Shown here: positions 1-10,365 of the stretch, piece after piece
How positions within the stretch are numbered: position 1 is the stretch's first letter
Layout of the letters: each line of letters starts with the position of its first letter
DNA from: Carnegiea gigantea
Lineage: Eukaryota; Streptophyta; Magnoliopsida; Caryophyllales; Cactaceae
Reading direction: 5' to 3'
Assembly (NCBI GenBank): GCA_029747015.1
Contig: JAKOGI010000179.1
Coordinates: 393,501 to 457,500 of the forward strand
Length of the DNA stretch: 64,000 nucleotides
Notes under the pieces: generated by a model
What the model saw: the letters and a program-made list of their open reading frames with translations, nothing else
Told to the model about the DNA's origin: nothing
Database searches by the model: none
Made by a program: the position numbers and the translations under genes

Positions 1-1100
1 GCTTGCCACACTTAAAGTATCCAGAGAACTGTTTCTGAGAGGTGTTCCTGGCCTTGCCGAAGTCCTTCCGTTTGCTGTTTTCTTTAACTTTCTTGAAGAA
101 CTTCTTAAATTTTTGAGTTATCATGGCAATCTCCTCCTCATCAGAATTAGAATTATCTTCTAAGGCCTTTAGTGCAAGACCTCGATCTCTCTTTGTCTCA
201 TCTTTCTGCTGAGAATTTTTTCTAAGTTCATACGTTTGGAGATTGCCAATCAGCTCATCTAAGGTGATCTTGTTCATGTCCTTAGCTTCTTAGATGGCCG
301 TTACTTTCGCTTCCCAAGAATGAGGTAAAATTCTTAGGATTTTCCTCACCAATTCTTCGGTGGTGAAGGATTTTCCTAGGGATTTCAACTCATTCGTTAT
401 GTGAGTGAAACGAGTGTACATGTCCATCACACTTTCACGATCACCCATCTCAAACAGCTCGTATTTTCTCATAAGCAATTCAATCCGGGATTGCTTTACC
501 TGATTGGTCCCTTCGTGAGCTACCTATAAAGCATCCCAGATTTCCTTGGCAGACTCACATTCAGATATGCGAGTATATTCATCAGGACCTAGGCCGAAAT
601 ATAGAAGTTTCTTAGCCTTGGCATTCTTTTCCATCATTTTGTAATCTTCAGTATTGAATTCTTTAGGCTCCTTGGGGATTGACTTTCCATCTTCAGTTGT
701 TTTCTTAGGGATAAGTGGTCCATTCTTGATGAGCATCCACAACTCATAGTCCTCGACTTGGATGTAGTTTTCCATCCTATTTTTCCACCAACTATAATGT
801 TGGCCATTAAAGTATGGTCACTATAAAAATATATCTAATCTGCGACGGAAATTTCGACGGAAAAAGGTCGAAATTCCGACGGAAAATTGGATTTCCGACG
901 GAAATACCGACGCGGAAGTGGTCGTTGGGATTCAGGTCGTCGCAGATTATTTTCCGACGGAGTCCGACGAAAATTCCGACGGATTTGTTCGTCGGAATGT
1001 CCGTCGGAATGTCCGTAGGATACTGTCAGAAGCGCCCAGCAGTCAGTAACTCCTTGGAATTTCCGACGGATTATTCCGTCGGAAATTCCAAGCAGGGGAA

Positions 1101-1153
1101 TTTTTTTAAATTCCTCGGATTTTCCGTCGGAAAATCCGAGGAATTTAAAAAAA
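1101..1153. repeat. Perfect 53-nt palindrome inside CACTA left end
   Basis: Positions 1101-1126 are the exact reverse complement of 1128-1153, with a single T (1127) at the centre. The core is CGGATTTTCCGTCGGAAAAT. A second, shorter palindrome of the same motif family lies just upstream at about 1057-1090. Such inverted subterminal repeats are usual in CACTA elements, but a perfect 26-bp stem is long. Confidence 0.9.
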
Positions 1154-1396
1154 AAATTTTTTTTCAAAATTTTTTTTCTAAATTTCAAAATAAAAAATTA
1201 ATATTACAATAATCTCCAAATATATTTCTTAAAAAAATTAATATTACAATAATCTCCAAATATATTCATACATATAAAGTTTTCAAATATATTCATACAT
1301 ATAAAGTTTTCAATCTACCAATAAAAGATGCCAAATTAAATATTAAGTACAGCATATAAGTTGTTTCAGATCTAAATTAAACGAAAATCATATCAG

Positions 1397-1798
1397 TTAA
1401 TCAGAGTCAGATAAATTTGTGGGATCATCATCATTGTCATTTTGGGAGTCGTCTTCATCATCATCAGCGTTCAAGTCGATGTGGCTGGAAGAACCTGCAC
1501 TTTGACCTTTGAAAAATCTGAAAACTTTTTTCAGCATGCGCTCTGTCTTCCCTTATTTCTTGGTTAGTTGAGTTCTAGCCTCTGCTTGGTTGGCTATGCT
1601 CTGACTGAGGAGTTGCGCTTGCTCTCTTAGATCAAAATGCTCTGTTGATGAGTGACGTGCAGCTGCGATGGTAGTTGATTTCTTCAACTTCACCCCCTCC
1701 GTACCAAAACCGCATACGCGACCTTTCTTGTCCAAATTTTCTTTCATCCAAAACTCTTCTTGGGTCATACTTAATATATTTAACTTTTTCAACTTCAA
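1397..1798 (-). pseudogene. Remnant CACTA-encoded protein, C-terminal part (Transposase_24-like)
   Basis: A minus-strand reading frame inside the CACTA element begins MKLKKLNILSMTQEEFW and contains KKGRVCGFGTEG, which resembles the conserved G-x-x-x-GLG patch near the C terminus of plant Ptta/En/Spm proteins. A coiled, Gln-rich stretch follows (REQAQLLSQSIANQAEART). One TAA (1553-1555) interrupts it. The same frame then continues through HIDLNADDDEDDSQNDNDDD to a final TAA at 1397-1399, giving an acidic tail. It is probably the last exon of the accessory protein of the parent element and is not functional here. The family call is by motif resemblance only. Confidence 0.55.
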
Positions 1799-2804
1799 TT
1801 ATTCATTTTAATAAAACATGTATATACTTAATATATTTAACTTTTTCAAATAACCAAATAATTATTACAGATCTACATACTTAATATGTTTTACTCCTAT
1901 TATTGTAATATACATATTTAATAAATTAAACAAAAAATTTACGTTATTCAAATTTATATTCAACAGAAAAAATAAATTATTTAAACTAAAATTCAAACTA
2001 AACAAACATGCTTCTACTAATTTTCACACACCCGAAAAATGAGCATCACATATCAAATGAACACAACTTGAAAGCGCAACAATCCTACTAACCTTCACAC
2101 ACCCGAAAAATCAATCAGATTATAGACGGTCACGGCACAAGCGGCGGCGATAGCGGTGGCACTGGCAGCGGCAAAATATGAAAAACAAAGACTGTAAAAA
2201 ATATCAATTAACGTAACTATTTTAATTTCAAATAATAACTTAAGCGAAAATATCACTTACCAAAAACTGAAGATCTCACTTTCTCTCTCTTCCTTCTCCT
2301 CCCTCTCTCTCTTTTCGCACAACTTTCTCTCTCTAATTCTCAAATACCGTTCGAAATTTTTCCCCCCTCCCCAATTTAACGTCGGGCGAGGCTGAAGCTC
2401 GAGATCCGCGTGCGAAATCCGACGGTATTTCCGACGGATTCCGACGGAATTTCCGACGGAACTCAAGCCCGTCGGATTTTCCGTTGGAATTTTGAAAATC
2501 CGACGGAATTCCGTCGGAATTTTGAAATTCCGACGGAATTCCGTCGGACATTCCGTCGGAATTTCCGACGGACATACGATCTGTCGGAAATTCCGTCGGA
2601 ATTTCAAAATTCCGTCGCCCTCCGGCTGAAATTCCGTCGGATTGTCTGTTATTTTCCGACGCCTATCTGATGCGTCGCTTTTTCCGTCGGAGATGCGTAA
2701 CGTTTTCGTAGTGGGTGGTCGAGTTATGTATTGATCTTCAAGTATGCCTTATGGGGTACTCATCTTCAAGGATCTCTCAAGGTGTTAGCCTTTCAAAGGA
2801 GAAC

Positions 2805-2818
2805 CTGCTCTGATACCA
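2805..2818 (-). promoter_or_regulatory. Primer binding site (tRNA-iMet) of the left Copia element
   Basis: On the minus strand the sequence TGGTATCAGAGCAGG starts two bases inside the LTR end at 2821. It is complementary to the 3' end of plant initiator-methionine tRNA, the usual primer for Copia reverse transcription, and it fixes the element as minus-strand. Confidence 0.9.
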
Positions 2819-2820
2819 CT

Positions 2821-4187
2821 TGTTGATTTAGAGAGTACACAGCCACAAGAGGGGGGTGAATTGTGGTGTCCGATTTTCGCAACTTTTCTGGCTAACAGTC
2901 TTAGACCCTGTTCGCGCAGGCTGTTTCTGAGTTGTGCAGAAGCGAAAATCCAATGAAATTGAATGCGGAATTAATGGACAGAGGACTTTTACGTGGAAAA
3001 CACCTCTAGCCCAACTGAGGTGAAAAAACCACGACCTACCTCGTGTAGGATTTAACCACTTCACTAAACGGGCTGAATACGTTACAATAGTAACACACCT
3101 TGTTACAAATTGCAACCCACGTAACCGTCTTCCCTAAAACCGGTTACCCCACGTCCAAAAGTCCACTTGACTTAGGACACACTCACCTCACTTTTATAAA
3201 AGAGAGATTAAAAAGAAACACCCTATTACAATACTTCTCAACTAAGCTAATATAGGGTACAATGAAGTCCTGGTATGCCAACTTTGAAAGCTCAAAAATA
3301 TCACTCACTTGACTCGGTTTTCTTTTGAAAATTTAAAGCTCTTGAACACTGAATTTTTGCTCCCGAAAAACCGATGTCTCAATGAGTTGTAGAAAGCAAC
3401 TTCTTATAGAGAACTTTGTAAGGCAAGACGATTTATTTTCTCATTTTTTTTTTCTCAGATTTGGAAAACAAAATCCCTAAAGGAAGTAGAGTCCTTTAGC
3501 CGCAAGTAGTGGAGTAACGTGAGCTGGAAAAATTCCTTAACCGCTTGAGTAAGGCGGTAGTTCTCAGCCACAAGGATTCAACCACTAGCCCATGATTTTC
3601 TCAACAAACTTATCCACTTGCCAAAAATTAAAGATTCTTTTTATTCAAAAAGATCTTGCAGATCCCCTTAGATTTAGTTAAAGATAACCGTTTGGGGTTA
3701 AAATACTCCACAGAAAATCTTGCTTGCAAATCTCGGAGATGCTGCCCAAAATCAAAGAGAGAATCGTGTAAAATCATTTTTCGCAGCTTAGTCTGGAAAC
3801 ACCCTGACCGCCCTATTTTCAGGACTGTTCTGAAAAGGTGATCCAAAATATCTTCCAAAAAGCAAAACCGTTTCAAGTAAGTGGTAAGTCAAGACTTTCT
3901 AATTGGCATATTAACAAGAGTCTAAAAAGATAAAACCCAAATCAAACCAAGACTTCTTGTTGTAACGACCAGTCATCTTGTAGAAAGACGAATTGCTGCT
4001 TCAAACACTTCGCAGATCCTGTTCCTTACGGCTGCACTTATATCGCTGAATTGAGGACCTATTCTTAATCATCCATTAGTCAAGCAATTTTAAGGCATTG
4101 AGAATAGCAGTGAGAACCTGTTTGGAGAGCTTGTTTGGGACAACAACACTTGGATTTGTTATCATCAAAACCTTATACATCATAACA
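2821..4187 (-). repeat. 5' LTR of the left Copia element
   Basis: The LTR starts (plus strand) with TGTTGATTTAGAG directly after the primer site. The other boundary is placed at ATAACA (4182-4187), so that the minus-strand LTR begins TGTTATGATG; this gives about 1.37 kb. A TATAAAA box sits on the minus strand at 3192-3198, suitable for the LTR promoter. The PBS-proximal end is firm. The distal end is tentative, because the second LTR is outside the window and the flanking duplication cannot be checked; TCAACA at 3601-3606 is a shorter alternative. Confidence 0.65.
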
Positions 4188-5399
4188 AAGGTGCAAAGCT
4201 TATCAATGGAAGTTGAATTGAAGTTTAATAATGTTGAGCATTTCATTGATCAAGTAAATACTATCATTGAGTAGAATTGATTAACGGATAATTTTCTGTC
4301 TCTTTCCTTTTGTTGCTTAACACTAAATTAATTAGTTCTAGGTTAGGTTGGATTTTGTTTTAGGGTGATCTTTGAGGAATGTTGGGAAATTGTGTGGCCA
4401 TGTCGTGCCAAGTGCCATGTCGAGCCTCGTGATCATCCATTTGATGTATTTTGTGTGCATTGCTTGTTAGTTTTCTTATTAATAAATAGGTTGGTTCAAA
4501 TCCTTTCAATTGTGTTTTATTTGATGTTTTTATTTGTAGTGTAATAGAGTAATTTAGGGTAGATAATCAAAGCAAAACCTCTTCTACAATGGGGATCAAA
4601 AGCTAAGTAAATCCCCAATCGTCTCAGTGGACAACATCTCTTATCACTCGCAAACTATGTTAATCGACACAACCAACCTTGAGGGAAGCTAGAATGTGGG
4701 CTAATAATTTGATGGTGACCCATCTTCTATATATATGAGAGATATTAATGCATCAAGACAAAGCCCAGCCCAAGTTAAAAGTACGTCAACATAAAATAAA
4801 GACATCCATCAAGTAGACATAAACTAAAAATAAGGAGACCCCTTCCCAGGGCAACAAAAGAACAAACCAACTAAAAGACAGTCTCAGCCACTCACCAGCC
4901 ATGGAGCTCAAAAATGCCAACCAAATTCCTCTCTTTCCTCATTATAGGCTCATTAAATCTCTTCTCAAGCTATGGACATTCTAAGAAGACTTTTATTATA
5001 GCCACATCAAACATCTTCTTAACTTGGAACAGTTCAAGAAGACCTCTAACAAGCTCCCAAATCACCAAAATAAATAGATCCTTAGTTCCCATGAGTGAAA
5101 AGGATCACTTAACTCTTCTCCTTCTTCATCACAACCTGCTCTTGAAAGCCTATCCCAGGCAGTGCTAACCCTAAAAAATTGGCCCAACTGCACGTGAGAA
5201 GAGGCAATCACACTATTCCATATTCCCATCACAACCAGACCTGGCCCAAGAAGATCTTTAAGTAGATCTGAAAATAGCCCAGTGTGTACAAACGTACAAC
5301 CTTCTTATGTGACAGCAGCAAGAAAGACATGAAGGTAGATCTGAAATCATCCATGTTGGTCAATCACAAGCATTCATTTATTTCATATAAGGATTTGAC
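4188..5399. other. Intergenic sequence, no gene recognised
   Basis: AT-rich sequence between the Copia LTR and the MULE remnant. The only longer open frame (4914-5168, plus) has no recognisable domain or splice context. It may include the unrecognised left end of the MULE. Confidence 0.5.
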
Positions 5400-7810
5400 T
5401 CTAGTAAGGGTTGACTTAGATGAATTTTTGATTTTGATGAATTGGATTTAGTTTAACTCCAAACTCTTGAGTTAGATTTGTTTGAAAGTGATGTTGATGA
5501 GAATATAAAGCATAGGGAAGAAGAAGTGCGAATAGGGGAGGATTTTGAGGAAGATAGTGAGGATAGTGATTGTAGAGGAAGTCAGCATGTGGAATAAGAG
5601 GAAGTATTATTAGATGAGGAGTCATATGAGAATAGAAGCTTGATGACTTAGATTTAGAGGTCGACATAGAGTAAAGGATAACCTAGGTCATCAGGATACA
5701 TATGGTAATCAGGGACATGTGATTGTGAGTAACATGGCAAAACTCTTTCAAATAAGGGAGATTATGTAGTAGAAATAGCGATGGGAATGTGATGCTAGAA
5801 GTTGGTGATATATTTGCATGCAAGGAATACCTTCTAATGGTCATAAAAGATTCTATGTGCAATGAAACTTCTCTTTAAGGAAGATTAGGAATGATTGACC
5901 CAAAAATATGCAACTTTGAATTGCACTTAGAGAATTCATGCCTCAGTACTTGTTGATAAGTGTACATAGATGGTTAGAAGGCACACTAGGGAGGCACATT
6001 TGTGGGACGACTGAAGCTAACAAAAATGCAAGCTCATGATGGGTTACAACCTACCTCCTATTATATTACAGGGAAAACCCAAACACTGACGTTGAAAATA
6101 TGATAGACATGATAATCACAAAGTATAAGCTGAGAGTTTTCAAAGCCCACCCTTTGGAGAATAAGGAAGCTTCTGAAAATATAGTTTGGGATTCGTATGA
6201 TGATGGATAGAAGAGACTGCCACAATATATGGAAGAGTTCAAGGCAAAGAACCCTGAATCCTTGTGTTTCATCAAGTGGATAGGGCAAGCTCCTTGTAAG
6301 AATCCTACTTTTAAGAGATGCCAAATTTGTATATGTTCAGCCATAAATATATTCAAAGAACATCATGGGCCATTGATTGACATTGATGCCTGCCACTGAA
6401 AAGGTTAAACATGTATGTCCATTAATTATTTTGACTATATCATTTTTAACTCCCTAATCACTTACATAAGTACCTAATTCATAACTTCGCAGGTGCATAC
6501 CAGGGAGTACTCATGACAACAATGTGTTTGGTTAGCAATAATGGTTAGTTTCTCTTAGGTTATGGGATTTTACCTTAAGAAAATGAGGAAGAATAGAGTG
6601 GTTTCCTCAGTCTTGCGAGGGCACTTGATGGAAGGGGGATGAATAACTCTAACTACACACTTATATCAGATAGACATAACGTATTTGAATTCATTTGAGA
6701 TGTGTATAACATCTATAAATTTGCCCCCTCTGTAGGGCATCATCAAAGCCTTGAAGAAGGTTATGCCCCCCAAGCATCACGGAGGATTTGTGTGCTTCAT
6801 TACTAAAAGAACTTTGCTGTAAACAACCTTCGTAAGTGCATATGCTTATGCAATCATTTCATTTTAGTTGCACTGATGAAATAAAATGTTGACTATGTCT
6901 TTCTCTCCCTCCAATTCTACTTGCAAGGTGCATGGTTTCATTGTTTCTTATACATTGTCATAAATGCATACTCTTTTTACGTTCATTTTGAAGGTTATGG
7001 ATGAAATTAAGGAGAAAGAACATACAACATGTTGTAGGTTAAGGGACAGTGAGCAATTAGAGCATCAGACTGGGTTTAAGTTTGATGTTAATTTGAAATC
7101 CAATGATAATATAAATAATTTTGTGAAAAGTTTCAACAATGCAATTACCAAAATAGGGGAAGCCAACGTTGAGCACTTTATAAGAGATTAAAAAACTTAT
7201 TGGGTCAGATTTGATAAAGGTTTCAGAATGCAACATGTTTGGAGGGAATGTCATAGCATATGTTTAAAAAAAAAAAGTTAAGGATTGATAGAAGGAGAAT
7301 CTAAGAATTGTGTGAGCATTGTATATGTTGGGTAAAAGGGAAATTTGATGTTGTTGAGAACTGCACCAACTTCACAATGAAGTTGAGGAAGCATTTTTGT
7401 GATTAGAAGAGATGGCAGATAACAATCTTGCCTTGCAAACATGGGTCTAGGTGTATTTTGAGGATTAAAGAGAAGTTAGAGGATTATTATGCTCCTTGGT
7501 TTTTTGTTGCGAAGTACAGGAAGTTTTGTGACAATATTATTCATCCTATCGATGGCCCATACATGTGGGGATAAAAAATTTGCCAACGCTTGACACAACA
7601 TTTGAGGTGAGGAAAAAAAGAATGCCAGAAAAGCATAAAAGAACTCACAAGCTTCGGCAACTAAAGGTAATGAGAGACACTTCTCAGTTACTACAATGGC
7701 GTAAGAGTTGCAAACAACTAGTGCCTAACAACTTGGCATGGGGGAGGCCTAAAAATGAGGACGGCAAGCTAGTGAAGGTACACAACAGGAAGAAAAAGAA
7801 CTCCAGCTAG
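5400..7810 (+). pseudogene. Decayed MULE (MuDR-type) transposase
   Basis: In shifting plus-strand frames one can read, in the family order: an acidic N-terminal region (about 5490-5640); a MuDR-like patch LEVGDIFACKEYLL (about 5790); KRLPQYMEEFKAKNPES (about 6210); a segment ending DIDACH-KG (about 6375-6405) at the place of the first catalytic Asp; an SNNG patch (about 6530); SDRHN (about 6670) for the second; SNDNINNFVKSFNNAI (about 7100); and a SWIM zinc finger with CD..W..LPCKHGSRC (about 7395-7455). HPIDGPYMW (about 7540) and a basic, degenerate zinc-knuckle tail close it. Stops and frameshifts occur throughout. AT-rich breaks near 6405-6490 and 6830-6990 may be introns. No terminal repeats or 9-bp duplication were found. 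Family assignment is strong; the edges are approximate. Confidence 0.8.
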
Positions 7811-9434
7811 TGTCCCAGACCTGTTAGAAGGACAAGGAAGATCCACAAAGCCAGCTAGGGGACATTTGCAGCCACTACTGTATCCCTGACACAATCCAAC
7901 TGAGTTCCCTAGGTTTCCTTTTATTTAATTTCCTGTCCACTTTGTTTACAGTTTAATGGTGTATTCAGTTATTATTTTATTATGCTTGCTATGTACATAA
8001 TTTATTATAATAGATAATAGTTAACCTTCAACTCCTTCTCTCCCATATTTTGCTAGTAATTACGGGAAGTACGCTTTTATATTTATGACTTTATGCTTCT
8101 TAAATCATAGCCATTGACTACAATCAGTCTCAGTTTGTACTTATTAGTGTGTGACCTTATGTTTGAGCTATGACTTTATAAATGTTCGAACAGCTAGAAA
8201 GTGATCAATCTATGTCTTTAACAATATTTTGGTCAAACATTATTTGATTCGACATTAATATTACATCATTACAACCATTGCAGTTCACACTACGATAGCA
8301 ATTAGTAATACTACAATAATGCTTTGGCCCTTCTTAATTATTTTCATTGTCAACTAGAATTCCATAGCTACTTCTTGACTTTATTCATGTCAACTAATAT
8401 CTTCCTGTCGACATTGACAGTATCTTCATCTGCTGCCCATTTCATAGTTTTGTCACATCTCATACATTTGAAATACATTATTCCATAGTTTTGGCTTGAC
8501 TGAGAAACCTCCCTTATACCTTGGCAATTGCATCTTCAGTAAACCACAATTTTATCTTCATAATCATTTGGTGGATTGCTCCTTGCTAATGAAGAGGCTT
8601 GCATTTTCAACCTTCCACATTTTCACACAAATTAAACAATTAATAATTAAACATATGCAACTGAGATTAATTTCTGCATCTGATAAAAAATTTTAACAGA
8701 GGCAAAAAAAATCAGTAAAAAAAATCAATCCAACAAATTTATTACAACTATTAAAATTTACTTTTATAATTTTAAGACAGTAATGACATTTTATTTAAAT
8801 AAGAACAGTCACAATTTATTCTCAAATTAAGGGGTCCTAAAAATAGTTTTTTTGAAATAGAGGGTATCCATCTATAATTGTTTGCCATCTATATTACTAG
8901 TAATCTTATTCCCCAGGAACATATGAAGTATATTAAAGTGGATTATCACATTGATCATGGACAGGTTCCCATGGTGATATGAATGTTACTTATGCACTCA
9001 TTTTCTATTTTTAAGGTCAAATCTATATGCAGATCTCGTCATTCATATTGACTATGTCATGGATTGCAGTACAATTTTACGTAGACATACACTTAATAAT
9101 ATACATATAGACTCAATGCTCCCCAGTTTAGGCTAGAGCCAATTATTCTTCCAGCTCTTTTATCAACGTGTACATGAATGAAAACTAGAGAATCGATGCC
9201 TTTTTAAGCCAAGCTCTTGAAATAGCGCTTGATACTAGATGATCGCAGAACTAACCATAGGTTTTAATAGCTGATGCTACAAAAGATTCTGCTGGTCCAC
9301 TGAAGATAGTTTCTCGCCGTTGTTCTTTTTTTATCTTGAATAGATTAACCATTTCTTTATTTTCCGATCGCACCTTCTCTTGATCCAACCAACTCAGAAG
9401 GATTTTGTAGGTTCATTGATCAGAGCTTAATAAT
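7811..9434. other. Intergenic sequence, nothing recognised
   Basis: AT-rich DNA with no open frame showing a known domain, no clear repeat and no RNA gene. Part of it may be the right flank of the decayed MULE. Confidence 0.5.
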
Positions 9435-9575
9435 CTCTGAAGTACATCAACAACAACAACAACTACTCTCAATTTAGGTCCCATTTGCGCAAGGTTTGAG
9501 GAGATCCAGATATAAACAGTCTTACTTTTGCAGTATTACAACCCACAAAGAGGCCAATTACAACAGACGCACAAA
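9435..9575 (-). repeat. Au-like SINE 3' part, copy 1
   Basis: Read on the minus strand, the sequence runs from CTCTTTGTGGGTTGTA through AAGACTGTTTATATCTGGAT and CTCCTCAAACCTTGC to a TTGTTGTTGTTGTTG tail (plus strand: caacaacaacaacaa at about 9448). It matches copy 2 at 22735-22860 over its length. The order (Cys-rich stretch, TTTACAT-like box, CTCCC-AGACC-like box, GTT-repeat tail) follows plant Au SINEs. The tRNA-related head is missing or diverged. Confidence 0.6.
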
Positions 9576-9938
9576 AGATTGAGAAAAAATTTGAATTTTT
9601 CTTATCAAAAAAAAGAAGGCTAAACCAATAGCAAAAACTAACAGACAGTAATAGTAAATACATAAACAGAGGCTAAACGAAGGCTAAATCAATAGCAAAA
9701 TTAACATATATTAATTTTAAATACATAAAAGAAATATACACTATTACACAAATAACAATAAGATAGGATAACCAATACGAATATATCAAAAATGTCTTAA
9801 CCTCATATAACTATTTCCATAAGATTTCAAGGGTTTATCGAATAATGTTTCCAATTGTTGGTTTAAATTACCTTGTGGCCATATCTGAACTTTGTAGCCC
9901 TTGTTTTTTTTTTTTAAAAAAAAAAGATCAATACTGAG

Positions 9939-10223
9939 GGTGTATTCGTTTCAGCGGTTGTGAGTAGTTGAGAGTAGTCGTGATGAGCAGTTAGGAGTTA
10001 TGAGCCGTTAGAAGCAATTGTAAGCAGTTGTGAACAGTTGGAAGACAGTTGTATTAGCGTTTGTAAAATAATGTGAGTGGTTGTGAGCAGTTGCGAGTGG
10101 AGAGAGCAATTGGAAGCAGTTGAGAGCAGTTATAAGCAGTTGACTTTAGCGGTTGGCATTTGAAAGCGGTCGAGAGCAATTTAAAAAAATTGCGATTAGG
10201 TAAATGCTAAAATAAATAGAGCC
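9939..10223. mobile_element. Short element with AGCAGTTG array and imperfect terminal repeats
   Basis: The interior (about 9955-10165) is an irregular array of AGCAGTTG/AGCGGTTG units every 10-20 bp. The left end GGTGTATTCGTTTCAGC pairs with the reverse complement of the right end, GGCTCTATTTATTTTAGC, at most positions. No convincing target duplication is visible. The right end (AATAGAGCC) is the same as that of the element ending at 18774. Best read as a MITE-like DNA element with subterminal repeats; superfamily not determined. Confidence 0.5.
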
Positions 10224-10321
10224 TAAATGGTTTGTACCCCTTCACCGGGTACACATATTTGTCTTGACACTACTATGCTTCCTGTTCATATTTATTTTTC
10301 CAATTTCCCCTTCTCCAAATC

Positions 10322-10365
<44 letters not shown>

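Larger units (their letters stand above)
819..2713 (-). mobile_element. Non-autonomous CACTA (En/Spm) DNA transposon inserted in gag
   Basis: The left end reads CACTATAAAAATATA and the right end, reverse complemented, reads CACTACGAAAACGTTA. The flanking 3-bp target duplication is GGT at 816-818 and 2714-2716, as expected for CACTA elements. Both subterminal regions (about 840-1150 and 2410-2700) are packed with copies of TTCCGACGGA in both orientations, the usual arrangement of transposase-binding repeats. At 1895 bp, and without a TnpD-like catalytic domain, it is non-autonomous. It keeps one degraded coding exon on the minus strand. The host gag frame reads through on both sides once the element and one GGT copy are discounted, so the insertion is secondary to the Copia element. 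Confidence 0.93.
1..2763 (-). pseudogene. Copia-type retrotransposon gag, broken and interrupted
   Basis: This is the gag (capsid) region of an LTR retrotransposon that runs off the left edge of the window. Read on the minus strand, an ATG at 2763-2761 lies just inside the primer binding site. After the CACTA insertion (819-2713) the frame continues with a typical plant Copia gag: an SWWKNRMENY motif near 786-757, ELWMLI, SAKEIWDAL, then MGDRESVMDMYTRF and LDELIGNLQTYELRKN. It ends at the window edge in FKCGK, the first half of a CCHC zinc knuckle. The frame is stopped by TAA at 2749-2751, TAG at 524-526 and TAA at 290-292. Family assignment rests on the motifs and on the adjoining iMet primer site and LTR. 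Protease, integrase and reverse transcriptase would lie outside the window. Confidence 0.88.

Noticed and set aside
835..1212. Open frames of 117-132 codons on both strands at the CACTA left end
   Set aside because: They translate the TTCCGACGGA subterminal array, hence the repeated Ser-Val-Gly or Arg-Arg-Asn patterns.
2821..3606. Shorter LTR ending at TCAACA (3601-3606)
   Set aside because: It would leave the region up to 4187, with its typical LTR-start sequence, unexplained; kept as an alternative.
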